Assembly (NCBI GenBank): GCA_034432855.1
Contig: DAOUBA010000237.1
Location: 1 to 27,636 of the forward strand
Direction: 5' to 3'
Source: DAOUBA01 sp034432855
GTDB taxonomy: Bacteria > Chloroflexota > Anaerolineae > B4-G1
DNA length: 27,636 bases
The position numbers were made by a program, and so were the translations under genes. The notes beneath the pieces were generated by a model. The model worked only from the letters and a program-made list of their open reading frames with translations, did not search any database and was not told where the DNA came from. The number at the start of each line of letters is the position of its first letter. Position 1 is the stretch's first letter. Positions 7,861 to 14,555 of the stretch are shown one piece after another.

Positions 7861-8499
7861 TTACTTGCCCGCTTGCGCCTTCTCCCACAGGTCACGATAA
7901 ACCGCTTGTACGGAAGGATCCAGACGTTCGACCAGCGCCAGGGGAAGATGTAGATGCACGATCAGGTCCTGCACATCGGCGAGATCGCGCAGACAATGAG
8001 GGGCACTCATCCCCGAAGCCAGTTTCAACGCGATCAGTTGCTCCAACGCCACGACGCGAATCCCCTCTACCTCGACCGCCACACCGGGCATCGTCGGGTC
8101 GGGGAAAGCGACTCCCTTGGGCAAGCCGTCCCCCGGATATTCGCCTGCCGTCACGATCTCGATGCGCACGCCGCTCTCGGTATCCCGAAACGTCTTGGTC
8201 GCGCCGCTGAACGCAGGCCGGTAGCCTCGTCCTACCAATCGGTCACGGAAACGCTCCAGCCCGTCGGGCGTCAGCAAGAGGCCAATGTCTTCCGTCAAGC
8301 GTGGATACCCGTGCTTGGCCAGGGCAAGCCCACCCAGCAGCGCGTAAGGGATTCCTTCTTTATCCAGCCGCCGCACCAACCGGCGCAGCGCACCGCGCAA
8401 TTTCCCCCCACCAGCGAAATAGGCGCTGGCTTCGCGGAGCATGCCCTCTCCGCCCTGTTGCAGTAGATATTCGTAGGCTGGCTCTGGTCCTTCCGCCAT
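7861..8499 (-). CDS. Nucleotidyltransferase-fold protein (AbiEii/MNT-like) with altered catalytic acids
   Basis: The product has 212 residues. The core YALLGGLALAKHGYPRLTEDIGLLL matches the GG...A...HG..R.T.DID pattern of AbiEii-like and minimal nucleotidyltransferases. Here the second aspartate of the DxD pair is glycine (EDIG), and the usual third acid is glutamate (VRIEIVTAGEYPGDG). PGDGLPKGVAFPDP and VVALEQLIALKLASG are further family features. The changes suggest lost or altered transferase activity. The ATG at 8499 follows GAAGGA; a GTG at 8514 is an alternative with a poorer site. Members often act as toxins or in phage defence, which fits its place between two toxin-antitoxin modules, but no cognate partner is adjacent. 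Confidence 0.72.
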   Translation of the reverse strand: MAEGPEPAYEYLLQQGGEGMLREASAYFAGGGKLRGALRRLVRRLDKEGIPYALLGGLALAKHGYPRLTEDIGLLLTPDGLERFRDRLVGRGYRPAFSGATKTFRDTESGVRIEIVTAGEYPGDGLPKGVAFPDPTMPGVAVEVEGIRVVALEQLIALKLASGMSAPHCLRDLADVQDLIVHLHLPLALVERLDPSVQAVYRDLWEKAQAGK

Positions 8500-8532
8500 G
8501 GGCTTCCTTCTCACAGGAGCGGTGGAATCCGC

Positions 8533-8670
8533 CTACTGGAGCAATGTCTCCTCAATTTCCCGAATGAGCAAGGGGAGGTTGGGCTGATCGAATCTCAAGC
8601 CAGGCGCCGGAAGACGATTGTGCTTGATGTCCGGTGGCACGTGTTTGTGATGGTGTAGACGAAGTGGCTA
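8533..8670 (-). pseudogene. Decayed toxin gene downstream of the 8696-8977 antitoxin
   Basis: On the minus strand one frame reads HHHKHVPPDIKHNRLPAPG, continues RFDQPNLPLLIREIEETLLQ, and stops at TAG (8535-8533). Upstream in that frame there is a TAG at 8670-8668 and no start with a ribosome site. A neighbouring frame reads MLSSLVGYSHFVYTI before diverging, which suggests a frameshift as well as truncation. It lies where the toxin of the preceding antitoxin should be. Assigning it to the TumE family is an inference; that it is a coding remnant is better supported. Confidence 0.55.
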
Positions 8671-8695
8671 TACCCGACGAGAGAGGAAAGCATGC

Positions 8696-8977
8696 TCAAC
8701 AGGCTGGGAGCGCAACCTTATCAGGGCGGGACGATACGCGGAACGAGGCCAGGCGTTTCTGCACTAACTTTTCGTAGGCGGCCTCACGCTCCAGTTTGAT
8801 CTTGTAAATAGCAGCCCAGCGGCCAAACTCGTCAATCTGCTCAACCTCCTCATCAGGCAGTTGACCACTGGTATACAGGTCATAAAAGTCCTTGGATAGC
8901 AGACCGTACTTGCTCTCGCAGGACTCTAACTCCCGGTTCAAGGCGTGGATGTCTCGGATCAGTTCCTCCAAGGTCAT
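8696..8977 (-). CDS. Antitoxin-like small protein, probably orphaned
   Basis: The product has 93 residues and is strongly helical and charged. Its core is a YGLLSKDFYDLYTSGQLPDEE segment followed by EFGRWAAIYKIKLEREAAY. This echoes the antitoxin at 7140 (YGMDFATFKQAWSEGRL...DYWEWEA), so both belong to the same broad type. The ATG at 8977 follows AGGGAG. A perfect extended -10 promoter (TGCTATAAT) lies just upstream, as in the intact module. The expected toxin reading frame downstream is broken (8533-8670), so the antitoxin may persist alone. The alternative start at 9013 would extend across the promoter and is rejected. Confidence 0.7.
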   Translation of the reverse strand: MTLEELIRDIHALNRELESCESKYGLLSKDFYDLYTSGQLPDEEVEQIDEFGRWAAIYKIKLEREAAYEKLVQKRLASFRVSSRPDKVALPAC

Positions 8978-8995
8978 ATCATCACTCCCTAAATC

Positions 8996-9024
8996 ATTAT
9001 AGCACTCTATCACCGGGGATGCAA
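8996..9024 (-). promoter_or_regulatory. Extended -10 promoter of the orphan antitoxin
   Basis: TATAAT on the minus strand (9001-8996) is preceded by TGC. A weak -35, TTGCAT, lies at 9024-9019 with a 17-base spacer. It is 18 bases upstream of the ATG at 8977. Confidence 0.7.
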
Positions 9025-9026
9025 CG

Positions 9027-10592
9027 TCAAGTTAACACCGCCCGCCCTCGCCCTTCCACCAGCATGCGGTACGTCTTTTCGATGCGATCCCAGTTCCCCT
9101 CGCGGTCGAGGCTCCAAAAGCGCCCGATGACCGAAGCGACCACGCCCACGCCCAGTCGCTCGGTCTCGCGCTCGACCTCCTCGATGTAGCGCGCGCCGCT
9201 CTCCGGGCGCTCGCCGCGCCGCCCCAGCATCGCGTGGACGTAAACCTCGGGCACCCCCTCGCGCCGCGCCATCTCCAGGAGCGCCTTCAGGTGCGTCACC
9301 GAGCCGTGCGAACTGTAGAAGGAGACGATGCCCAGGAGATGCAGGCGCGTGCCGGCCTCCTTCGCCTGGCGCATCGCCCACAGAAAGGCATCGTTGGTGT
9401 AGAAGGAGCCATCGGCGATGGCCCGGTCAATGCGCACGCGGTCGGAGAGCACGCGCCGTCCGGTGCCGATGTGCAGGTGCCCGGCCTCCGAGTTGCCCAC
9501 ACTGCCTGCGGGCATCCCCACCGCAGCGCCCGCCGCCTGCAGGCGCGTGGCGGGCCACTCGCGCAACAATTGATCCATCGCCGGGGTCGCTGCCTCCAGG
9601 ATCAGATTGCCCCACGCATCATCCCGCGCGCCCCAGCCGTCGGCGATCACGAGGAGCGCCCGACGCCGTTGGCGTGGGACGTCCGCCGGCAGGAGGCTCG
9701 CACCCGTCATCTCCTCCGGTTGCGGCAGGCCCAGGAGGTGCAGCAACGTCGGGGCGACGTCGGCCAACTCGCCGCCCGCGCGCAGCGGGACGCCACGCAG
9801 CGCCGGGTCTATGACGACGAAGGGCACGGGACTATCGGTGTGACCGGTGTCCACCGCGCCGCCGGGGTAGAGCCAGCGTTCGACCGTGCCATGATCGGCG
9901 GTGACGACGGCCGTCACGCCACGCGCCTGTGCCGCGGCCACCACCTCGCCCACGCGCCGGTCCACCTCAGCCACGGCGCGCAGGACGGCGGCGCGGTCTT
10001 CGATGTGCCCCACCACGTCCACGTTGCAAAAGTTGACGATGACCAGGTCCGTTTGTAGATCGTCCAACGCCCGCACCGCCGCCGTGGCGACCTCGCCCGC
10101 GCTCATCTCCGGGGTCTCGGCGTAATTGTGCACGCCGGGAGAGGGGACGACGACGAGCGTCTCGCCGGGAAACAGCTCCTCGCGCTTGCCGTTGAGAAAA
10201 TAGCGCACGTGGATGGCCTTCTCCGATTCGGAGACCTTGACCTGACGCAGGCCGTGTCGGCTGACCACCTCGCTCAACGTGTTGCGCATCTCGCGGATTG
10301 GCGGAAAGGCCACCCGCACCGGCAGGTCGCGGGCGTACTCGATCATCGTGGCAAAGTGCACGCGGATGGGCGGGCGCGGGAAGTGGGAAAAGTCGGGCGA
10401 GACGAATGCGGCGGTCAGTTCGACCTCGCGTTCGCCGCGGATATCGTAAAAGATCACCGCATCGCCATCGCCGATGCGTCCTACCGGGCGGCCTGCGCCA
10501 TCCACCCGCACCAGCGGTTCGAGCGTCTCGTCCTCCTCGCCAGCGCGGTAGGCGGCGCGTACCGCCTCGGCCATCGGGTAACGCAAGGGCAT
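9027..10592 (-). CDS. Circularly permuted 2,3-bisphosphoglycerate-independent phosphoglycerate mutase
   Basis: The 521-residue product contains the whole iPGM sequence in permuted order. Residues about 1-301 match the normal C-terminal 60%: IGDGDAVIFYDIRGER (Arg52, Arg56), SESEKAIHV (Lys125), NVDVVGH (Asp192, His196), TADHG (Asp233, His234), GHTDSPVP (His251), ending EEMTGASLL. A linker, PADVPRQRR, then leads to the normal N-terminus: ALLVIADGWG (Asp318), GNSEAGH (Ser368, the phosphoserine/metal residue), SSHGSV (His429), IGRFWSLDR (Arg491, Arg497) and NWDRIEKTYR, ending in VEGRGRAVLT. All metal ligands are kept; the substrate motif DGRD reads GRRG, losing an Asp. The enzyme interconverts 3- and 2-phosphoglycerate in glycolysis. 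The ATG at 10592 begins 8 bases after the upstream gene's stop. The frame is open further upstream to 10754 but overlaps that gene. Confidence 0.9.
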   Translation of the reverse strand: MPLRYPMAEAVRAAYRAGEEDETLEPLVRVDGAGRPVGRIGDGDAVIFYDIRGEREVELTAAFVSPDFSHFPRPPIRVHFATMIEYARDLPVRVAFPPIREMRNTLSEVVSRHGLRQVKVSESEKAIHVRYFLNGKREELFPGETLVVVPSPGVHNYAETPEMSAGEVATAAVRALDDLQTDLVIVNFCNVDVVGHIEDRAAVLRAVAEVDRRVGEVVAAAQARGVTAVVTADHGTVERWLYPGGAVDTGHTDSPVPFVVIDPALRGVPLRAGGELADVAPTLLHLLGLPQPEEMTGASLLPADVPRQRRRALLVIADGWGARDDAWGNLILEAATPAMDQLLREWPATRLQAAGAAVGMPAGSVGNSEAGHLHIGTGRRVLSDRVRIDRAIADGSFYTNDAFLWAMRQAKEAGTRLHLLGIVSFYSSHGSVTHLKALLEMARREGVPEVYVHAMLGRRGERPESGARYIEEVERETERLGVGVVASVIGRFWSLDREGNWDRIEKTYRMLVEGRGRAVLT

Positions 10593-10600
10593 CTGCCCGG

Positions 10601-11434
10601 CTACTCCAGCGATTTCTTGCTGCGCGTCTTTTGCAGCGTATAGTCGGGGATGCGGCGGTCGAGCAAGTCGAGCGAAATCTCGATCACCTCGCGCGCCTCG
10701 TCCGGCGTGGTGACGCCAATGGTGACCATGTCCTGGTCGCGGATGGTGTTCCACACGAACGCCAGCCCTACCACTGGCAGAAGCCTGCCCGACGCCAGCG
10801 GCTTGATCGTCATCACCGGCTTTTTGGCGTTGCGGATGACACGCATCACCCAGTCGGCCTCAACCTGCATAAGGAAACCGGCAGCATTGTAGATTTGGAG
10901 GTAAGTCTCGACGTCGGCGTCCATCCGGTCGGCATAGACCACTGTCTCGGGCATGTGGGTCGAGAGCCCGGGGATCATCTCCCGCTCGCGGATCATCTGC
11001 GTATACTTGTCGAGATCGCGGATCGTGTGATGCATGCGATCGACCAATGCATCGGTCACGCCCTGGTGCGGCAGGCAGAAGGTGGCGCCGAGTTTCTTGC
11101 AGCGGTCGAAAGCAGCCTCGGGGTCATCCTTGAAAGGGCCGCCCGGTAAGACGTTGAACCACGGCGTCAGGATGCGGATCATACGCCTGCCGGTGCGATC
11201 CTCTGCCGCACAGATTGCGCGTTCGAGGGGAGGCGAAGGCGGCGCCATGATGGCATCTACACCGCTCTCGAGGAAAACGGTCAGAATCTCGACGATGCGC
11301 TTGCGGCTCTGGTAGCCTTTGATGAACCGGTCCTTGGCCAGACTGGTATGGGAGTAGCCGAGAAACCAGTTCGTGCCGATGATCAGGCGGGGCAGGCTGA
11401 CGCCGCCCACGAGGGTTCTGGGGAATGCGCTCAT
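10601..11434 (-). CDS. Uncharacterised TIM-barrel-like protein (aldo/keto-reductase-like C-terminus)
   Basis: The product has 277 residues with no signal or membrane segment. It alternates beta-like segments and helices: LIIGTNWFLG near the start, VDAIMAPPSPPLERAI, IRILTPWFN, GATFCLPHQGVTDALV, KPVMTIKPLASGRLLP and DMVTIGVTTPDEAREVIEISL. The last block resembles the end of aldo/keto reductases, where a Gly-rich turn and a helix follow strand 8, but I cannot see the AKR catalytic set. Function unknown. The ATG at 11434 is preceded by AGGGAG. The gene is 8 bases upstream of the permuted phosphoglycerate mutase and 53 bases downstream of ligA, so it is probably in the same operon. Confidence 0.72.
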   Translation of the reverse strand: MSAFPRTLVGGVSLPRLIIGTNWFLGYSHTSLAKDRFIKGYQSRKRIVEILTVFLESGVDAIMAPPSPPLERAICAAEDRTGRRMIRILTPWFNVLPGGPFKDDPEAAFDRCKKLGATFCLPHQGVTDALVDRMHHTIRDLDKYTQMIREREMIPGLSTHMPETVVYADRMDADVETYLQIYNAAGFLMQVEADWVMRVIRNAKKPVMTIKPLASGRLLPVVGLAFVWNTIRDQDMVTIGVTTPDEAREVIEISLDLLDRRIPDYTLQKTRSKKSLE

Positions 11435-11450
11435 GGTTGATGCTCCCTGA

Positions 11451-11504
11451 TTGGTTGGTTAGTTTGTTAGTTGGTTGGTTAGTTTGTTAGTTGGTTGGTT
11501 GGTT
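11451..11504. repeat. 20-bp tandem repeat spanning the ligA stop codon
   Basis: The unit ttggttggttagtttgttag occurs exactly at 11451-11470 and 11471-11490, followed by a partial copy at 11491-11504. It contains the TAA stop of ligA (11489-11487) and encodes the last residues (NQPTN). The spacer to the next gene is otherwise empty. Confidence 0.9.
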
Positions 11505-13577
11505 GACCATGGCGCGGAGGGTAGCCTCGTCAATCATCGGTGTCCCCAACTGTTGCGCCTTGCGGTACTTGGTGCCGCCGGGGGATTCGCCCACCACGAG
11601 GTAGTCGGTATTGCGGCTGACACTGTCGGTGACCTTGCCGCCGTACTGTTCGATGAAGCGCGTCGCCTCCTCGCGGCTCATGGTCGGCAACGTGCCGGTG
11701 ATGACGAAGGTCTTGCCGCTAAGCGGCCCGGCGACCGGCGCCGCCGGCGCCTCCTGCTCCAGCCGCACGCCGGCGCGGCGCAGTTTCTCGATGAACTCGC
11801 GGCTGTGCGGGCGGGCGAACCATTCGACGATGGCGGTCGCCGTATGCGGGCCGAGGCCGGGGATCGTCTGCAATTCCTCGAGAGTAGCCCTGGCCAGATC
11901 GTCAACTGAACGGTAGTGTTGGGCCAACAGTTGGGCAACGACGCTGCCCACGCTGCGGATGCCCAATGCGCCGATCACTTGCGCCAGAGGGCGCTTCTTC
12001 GTGGCCTCGATAGCCGCCAGGAGATTGCTGACGCTCTTTTCGGCAAAGCCCTCCAATTCCAGCAGGGCCTCACGCTTGAGGGTGTACAGGTCGGCGGCAT
12101 CCTTCACCAGTCCGCGCTCGACCAAGAGTTCCACCGTGCGCTCGCCCAGGCCCTCGATGTCCATCACGGCGGCAAAGTGCTCGATACGGCGGGCGCGTTG
12201 CTCCGGGCAGGCGACGTTGATGCAATAGACCGCCACTTCGTCTTCTGGCGAGACGACCGGCTCGCCGCACGAGGGGCAGACCGCCGGCATGTGGTAGACC
12301 TTCTCATTGCCGGTGCGCGCGCCGATCATCGGCCCGACGACGTAGGGGATCACGTCGCCGGCGCGGCGGATGGTGACAGTGTCGCCGATGCGGATGTCCT
12401 TGCGCTCGAGGTCCTCGAAATTGTGCAGCGTCGCCTTGCGGATGGTGACGCCGCCCAGGCGCACCGGTTCGAGGATGGCATAGGGGGTCAGTACTCCCGT
12501 GCGTCCGACGTTGACGCCGATGTCGAGAATCCTGGTCGTCGCTTCGCGGCCGGGGAATTTGAAGGCAACAGCCCCACGCGGTGCCTTGCCCACCACACCC
12601 ATCGCCTCCTGCGTCGCCAGGTCGTCTACCTTGATCACCAGGCCGTCCAGTTCATAGGGCACGGTATCGCGCTTGGGGATCCACCCTTCGCAGTAGGCGA
12701 TGACCTCGTCCAGCGACTCGAAACGGGCGATTTCCTTGGGGACAGGGAACCCCAACCGGCGCAAATAGTGCAGGGTCTCCCATTGAGTGGAAGGCACGGG
12801 GCCGTCGGCCTCGACGACCTGATAGCACAGCAGCGTGATGGGACGCGAAGCGGTGATGCGCGGGTCGAGTTGGCGCAGCGAACCGGCTGCCGCGTTGCGC
12901 GGGTTGGCGAAAATCTTGTCTTCGGCGTCGGCCTGCTGGCGGTTCAGTCGCTCAAAATCTTCGATGAGCATGATCGCCTCGCCACGCACGACCAGGCGGT
13001 GGGGGACCCCCACCCCCGGCCCCTCCCCCGCCTGCGGGGGAGGGGAGTCTGCCTCCGGTTTTCCCTCTGCAGGCAAGGGCGGGGAGACGGGGATGCGCAA
13101 CGGGAGGGTGCGCACGGTGCGCAGATTCGTCGTCACGTCCTCGCCTACCTGCCCGTCGCCGCGCGTGGCGCCCAGGACGAAGAGGCCATCCTCATAGTGC
13201 AGCACAACCGTCAGTCCATCCAGTTTCGGCTCGACGACCCAGGCTGGCGGCGGGGCGTCGGGCGGCAGGAACTTGGACACCCGCTCCCACCAGGCGTGCA
13301 TCTCTGCGGCGTTGGTGGCCTTGTCCAGGCTGAGGATGGGAGCGGGGTGGCGCACCTTGACGAACCCCTCGGCCGGCTGGCCGCCCACGCGCTGGGTGGG
13401 CGAATCGGGGGTGACCAGTTCCGGGTATTGCGCCTCCAGCGCGCGCAGTTCGTCCATGAGCGCGTCGTACGCGGCGTCGCTGATGACCGGCTCGTCGAGC
13501 ACGTAGTAGCGATAGTTGTGATAGTTGATCTCGCGCCGCAGTTGTGCGATTCGTTCACGCACCGCTTCAGAAACCAT
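11487..13577 (-). CDS. ligA: NAD-dependent DNA ligase LigA
   Basis: The product has 696 residues and shows the full bacterial LigA architecture. The Ia domain begins with YHNYRYYVLDEP. The adenylation domain contains KLDG (nucleophile Lys about 118), RGDG and the RNAAAGSLRQLDP segment. An OB fold, a four-cysteine zinc finger (CPSCGEP...YCINVACP), helix-hairpin-helix repeats and a C-terminal BRCT domain (from about 615) follow. It seals nicks using NAD+. Residues about 165-192 (VSPPLPAEGKP..., PPPQAGEGPGVGV) are a low-complexity in-frame insertion in the adenylation domain that contains a perfect GC palindrome. The ATG at 13577 has GGAGG upstream and overlaps the preceding gene by 11 bases. 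The C-terminus lies in a tandem repeat. Confidence 0.97.
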   Translation of the reverse strand: MVSEAVRERIAQLRREINYHNYRYYVLDEPVISDAAYDALMDELRALEAQYPELVTPDSPTQRVGGQPAEGFVKVRHPAPILSLDKATNAAEMHAWWERVSKFLPPDAPPPAWVVEPKLDGLTVVLHYEDGLFVLGATRGDGQVGEDVTTNLRTVRTLPLRIPVSPPLPAEGKPEADSPPPQAGEGPGVGVPHRLVVRGEAIMLIEDFERLNRQQADAEDKIFANPRNAAAGSLRQLDPRITASRPITLLCYQVVEADGPVPSTQWETLHYLRRLGFPVPKEIARFESLDEVIAYCEGWIPKRDTVPYELDGLVIKVDDLATQEAMGVVGKAPRGAVAFKFPGREATTRILDIGVNVGRTGVLTPYAILEPVRLGGVTIRKATLHNFEDLERKDIRIGDTVTIRRAGDVIPYVVGPMIGARTGNEKVYHMPAVCPSCGEPVVSPEDEVAVYCINVACPEQRARRIEHFAAVMDIEGLGERTVELLVERGLVKDAADLYTLKREALLELEGFAEKSVSNLLAAIEATKKRPLAQVIGALGIRSVGSVVAQLLAQHYRSVDDLARATLEELQTIPGLGPHTATAIVEWFARPHSREFIEKLRRAGVRLEQEAPAAPVAGPLSGKTFVITGTLPTMSREEATRFIEQYGGKVTDSVSRNTDYLVVGESPGGTKYRKAQQLGTPMIDEATLRAMVNQPTN
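13020..13045. repeat. GC palindrome inserted in frame in ligA
   Basis: Perfect 12-base arms (13020-13031 and 13034-13045) surround a 2-base loop, with core CCCCCGC-CT-GCGGGGG. It encodes part of the PPPQAGEG insert in LigA. Related palindromes are at 14493-14532 and 24082-24103. Confidence 0.88.
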
Positions 13578-13905
13578 ATCCGCCCCTCCCCCGTCTGAGA
13601 AGCATCTGCCAGATGCGGCGGCGCAACCAGTTGCCGATCAACCCGGCCAGGATGATGGCGAGGAAGAATCCCACACACAAGCCAGCCGCCAATACCCCTC
13701 CGGCAGACCGGCGCAGTTGCTCGCCTATGCCGCTGGCATTGAGCGCCAGGAATGCACCACCATACAGAATCACGCACAGCACAATGAAGATCAGCGTCAA
13801 TAGGCTGACGATACGGCCGATGCAGGTGCGCTGGATTGCGCGGTCCATCTCATCCGCAACAGCCAGCGTGCCCCACCGTCTCAGATTGCGTCTCCAGTTG
13901 CTCAA
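13567..13905 (-). CDS. Small two-helix membrane protein, uncharacterised
   Basis: The product has 112 residues. After a basic amphipathic start (SNWRRNLRRWG) there are two membrane segments, about residues 33-55 (SLLTLIFIVLCVILYGGAFLAL) and 70-92 (AAGLCVGFFLAIILAGLIGNWL), ending in an Arg-rich tail. I prefer a TTG start at 13905 because a perfect AGGAGG sits 6 bases upstream and it lies 14 bases after the SH3 gene's stop. An upstream ATG at 13965 would overlap that gene. The last codons overlap the ligA start by 11 bases, so the two are translationally coupled. Function unknown. Confidence 0.68.
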   Translation of the reverse strand: MSNWRRNLRRWGTLAVADEMDRAIQRTCIGRIVSLLTLIFIVLCVILYGGAFLALNASGIGEQLRRSAGGVLAAGLCVGFFLAIILAGLIGNWLRRRIWQMLLRRGRGGYGF

Positions 13906-13919
13906 CCCAACCTCCTCAT

Positions 13920-14456
13920 CTATGGATGTTCTATCGGCTGCAAAAAGTTTGCCACCGCCCACCACTCTCGCTGCGAGTTATCGGCGTCGCGGATCTTCCA
14001 CCACGAGGAACCGCCGACCACCGTCGGCCCCTCCACGACGATAAAGACCTCCCCCTCGAGGGCGATGTCCATACGGGCATAGTTCTCACCGGGGCCGGCA
14101 CGCAGGTTGAGGCCATAGCCGCCGGTGCCCGCCACCTGCACGTAGCGCCCGATGGCGATGTCGGGCGAAGGGGTCGGACTCGGCACAGCCGTTTCCGTTG
14201 GCGTGGGCGCCGGGGTAGCGGTCGCCGGGGCCGGCGTCGGTGTCCAGATGATCGGCGTGGGGGTCGGACCGCCGGCAACGACGCTGCCGCGCAGCACGTA
14301 CAGCGCCCACAGCCCCAGCACTACCAGCACCAGCGTGACCACGACGAAGCCGAGCCCCCAGACGTAGGCAGGGATGGCCGCCAGACCCGACGGCGCATAT
14401 TCCAGACCGGCCCTGTCGCTGGGAACGGTATCCTCCATCCAATCATCTCTGCGCAT
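13920..14456 (-). CDS. Membrane-anchored SH3-like domain protein with Thr-Pro linker
   Basis: The product has 178 residues. A cytoplasmic N-terminus of about 30 residues precedes one membrane helix (about 32-54, VWGLGFVVVTLVLVVLGLWALYV). A Thr/Pro-rich linker (about 64-98) leads to a bacterial SH3-like domain: GYGLNLRAGPGENYARMDIALEGEVFIVVEG, with WWKIRD and EWWAVANFLQP. Such domains commonly bind peptidoglycan or glycan. The ATG at 14456 follows a perfect AAGGAGG at a spacing of 6 bases; the open frame to 14486 lacks such a site. It sits upstream of the small membrane protein and ligA in one run of minus-strand genes. Confidence 0.82.
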   Translation of the reverse strand: MRRDDWMEDTVPSDRAGLEYAPSGLAAIPAYVWGLGFVVVTLVLVVLGLWALYVLRGSVVAGGPTPTPIIWTPTPAPATATPAPTPTETAVPSPTPSPDIAIGRYVQVAGTGGYGLNLRAGPGENYARMDIALEGEVFIVVEGPTVVGGSSWWKIRDADNSQREWWAVANFLQPIEHP

Positions 14457-14492
14457 GGTGGCCTCCTTTCTACCCCCTAACCTCACCCCTTC

Positions 14493-14532
14493 CCCCTCTC
14501 CTTTCCCCCGCTTGCGGGGGAAAGGAGAGGGG
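14493..14532. repeat. Intergenic GC palindrome, same core as in ligA
   Basis: Perfect 19-base arms (14493-14511 and 14514-14532) flank a TT loop. The core CCCCCGC-TT-GCGGGGG matches the ligA and RACE-gene elements. It lies in the 99-base spacer between the zinc-ribbon gene and the SH3 gene. It could also stop or stabilise transcripts, but no T-tract follows. Confidence 0.9.
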
Positions 14533-14555
14533 ATAGGGGAGAGGAAAGGGGGTGC

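Noticed and set aside
9027..10592. Two separate or tandemly broken phosphoglycerate mutase fragments
   Set aside because: There is one continuous frame without an internal stop, the parts do not overlap in content, and together they make exactly one complete enzyme.
11451..11504. CRISPR-like repeats
   Set aside because: The units are directly adjacent with no spacers and are simple-sequence in character.
11916..13598. 560-codon open frame on the plus strand
   Set aside because: It is antisense to ligA, which is certain; no family features in the antisense product.
14493..14532. Intrinsic terminator after the zinc-ribbon gene
   Set aside because: The hairpin is strong but no T-tract follows on either strand, and the same core occurs inside coding regions, so a repeat is the better explanation.
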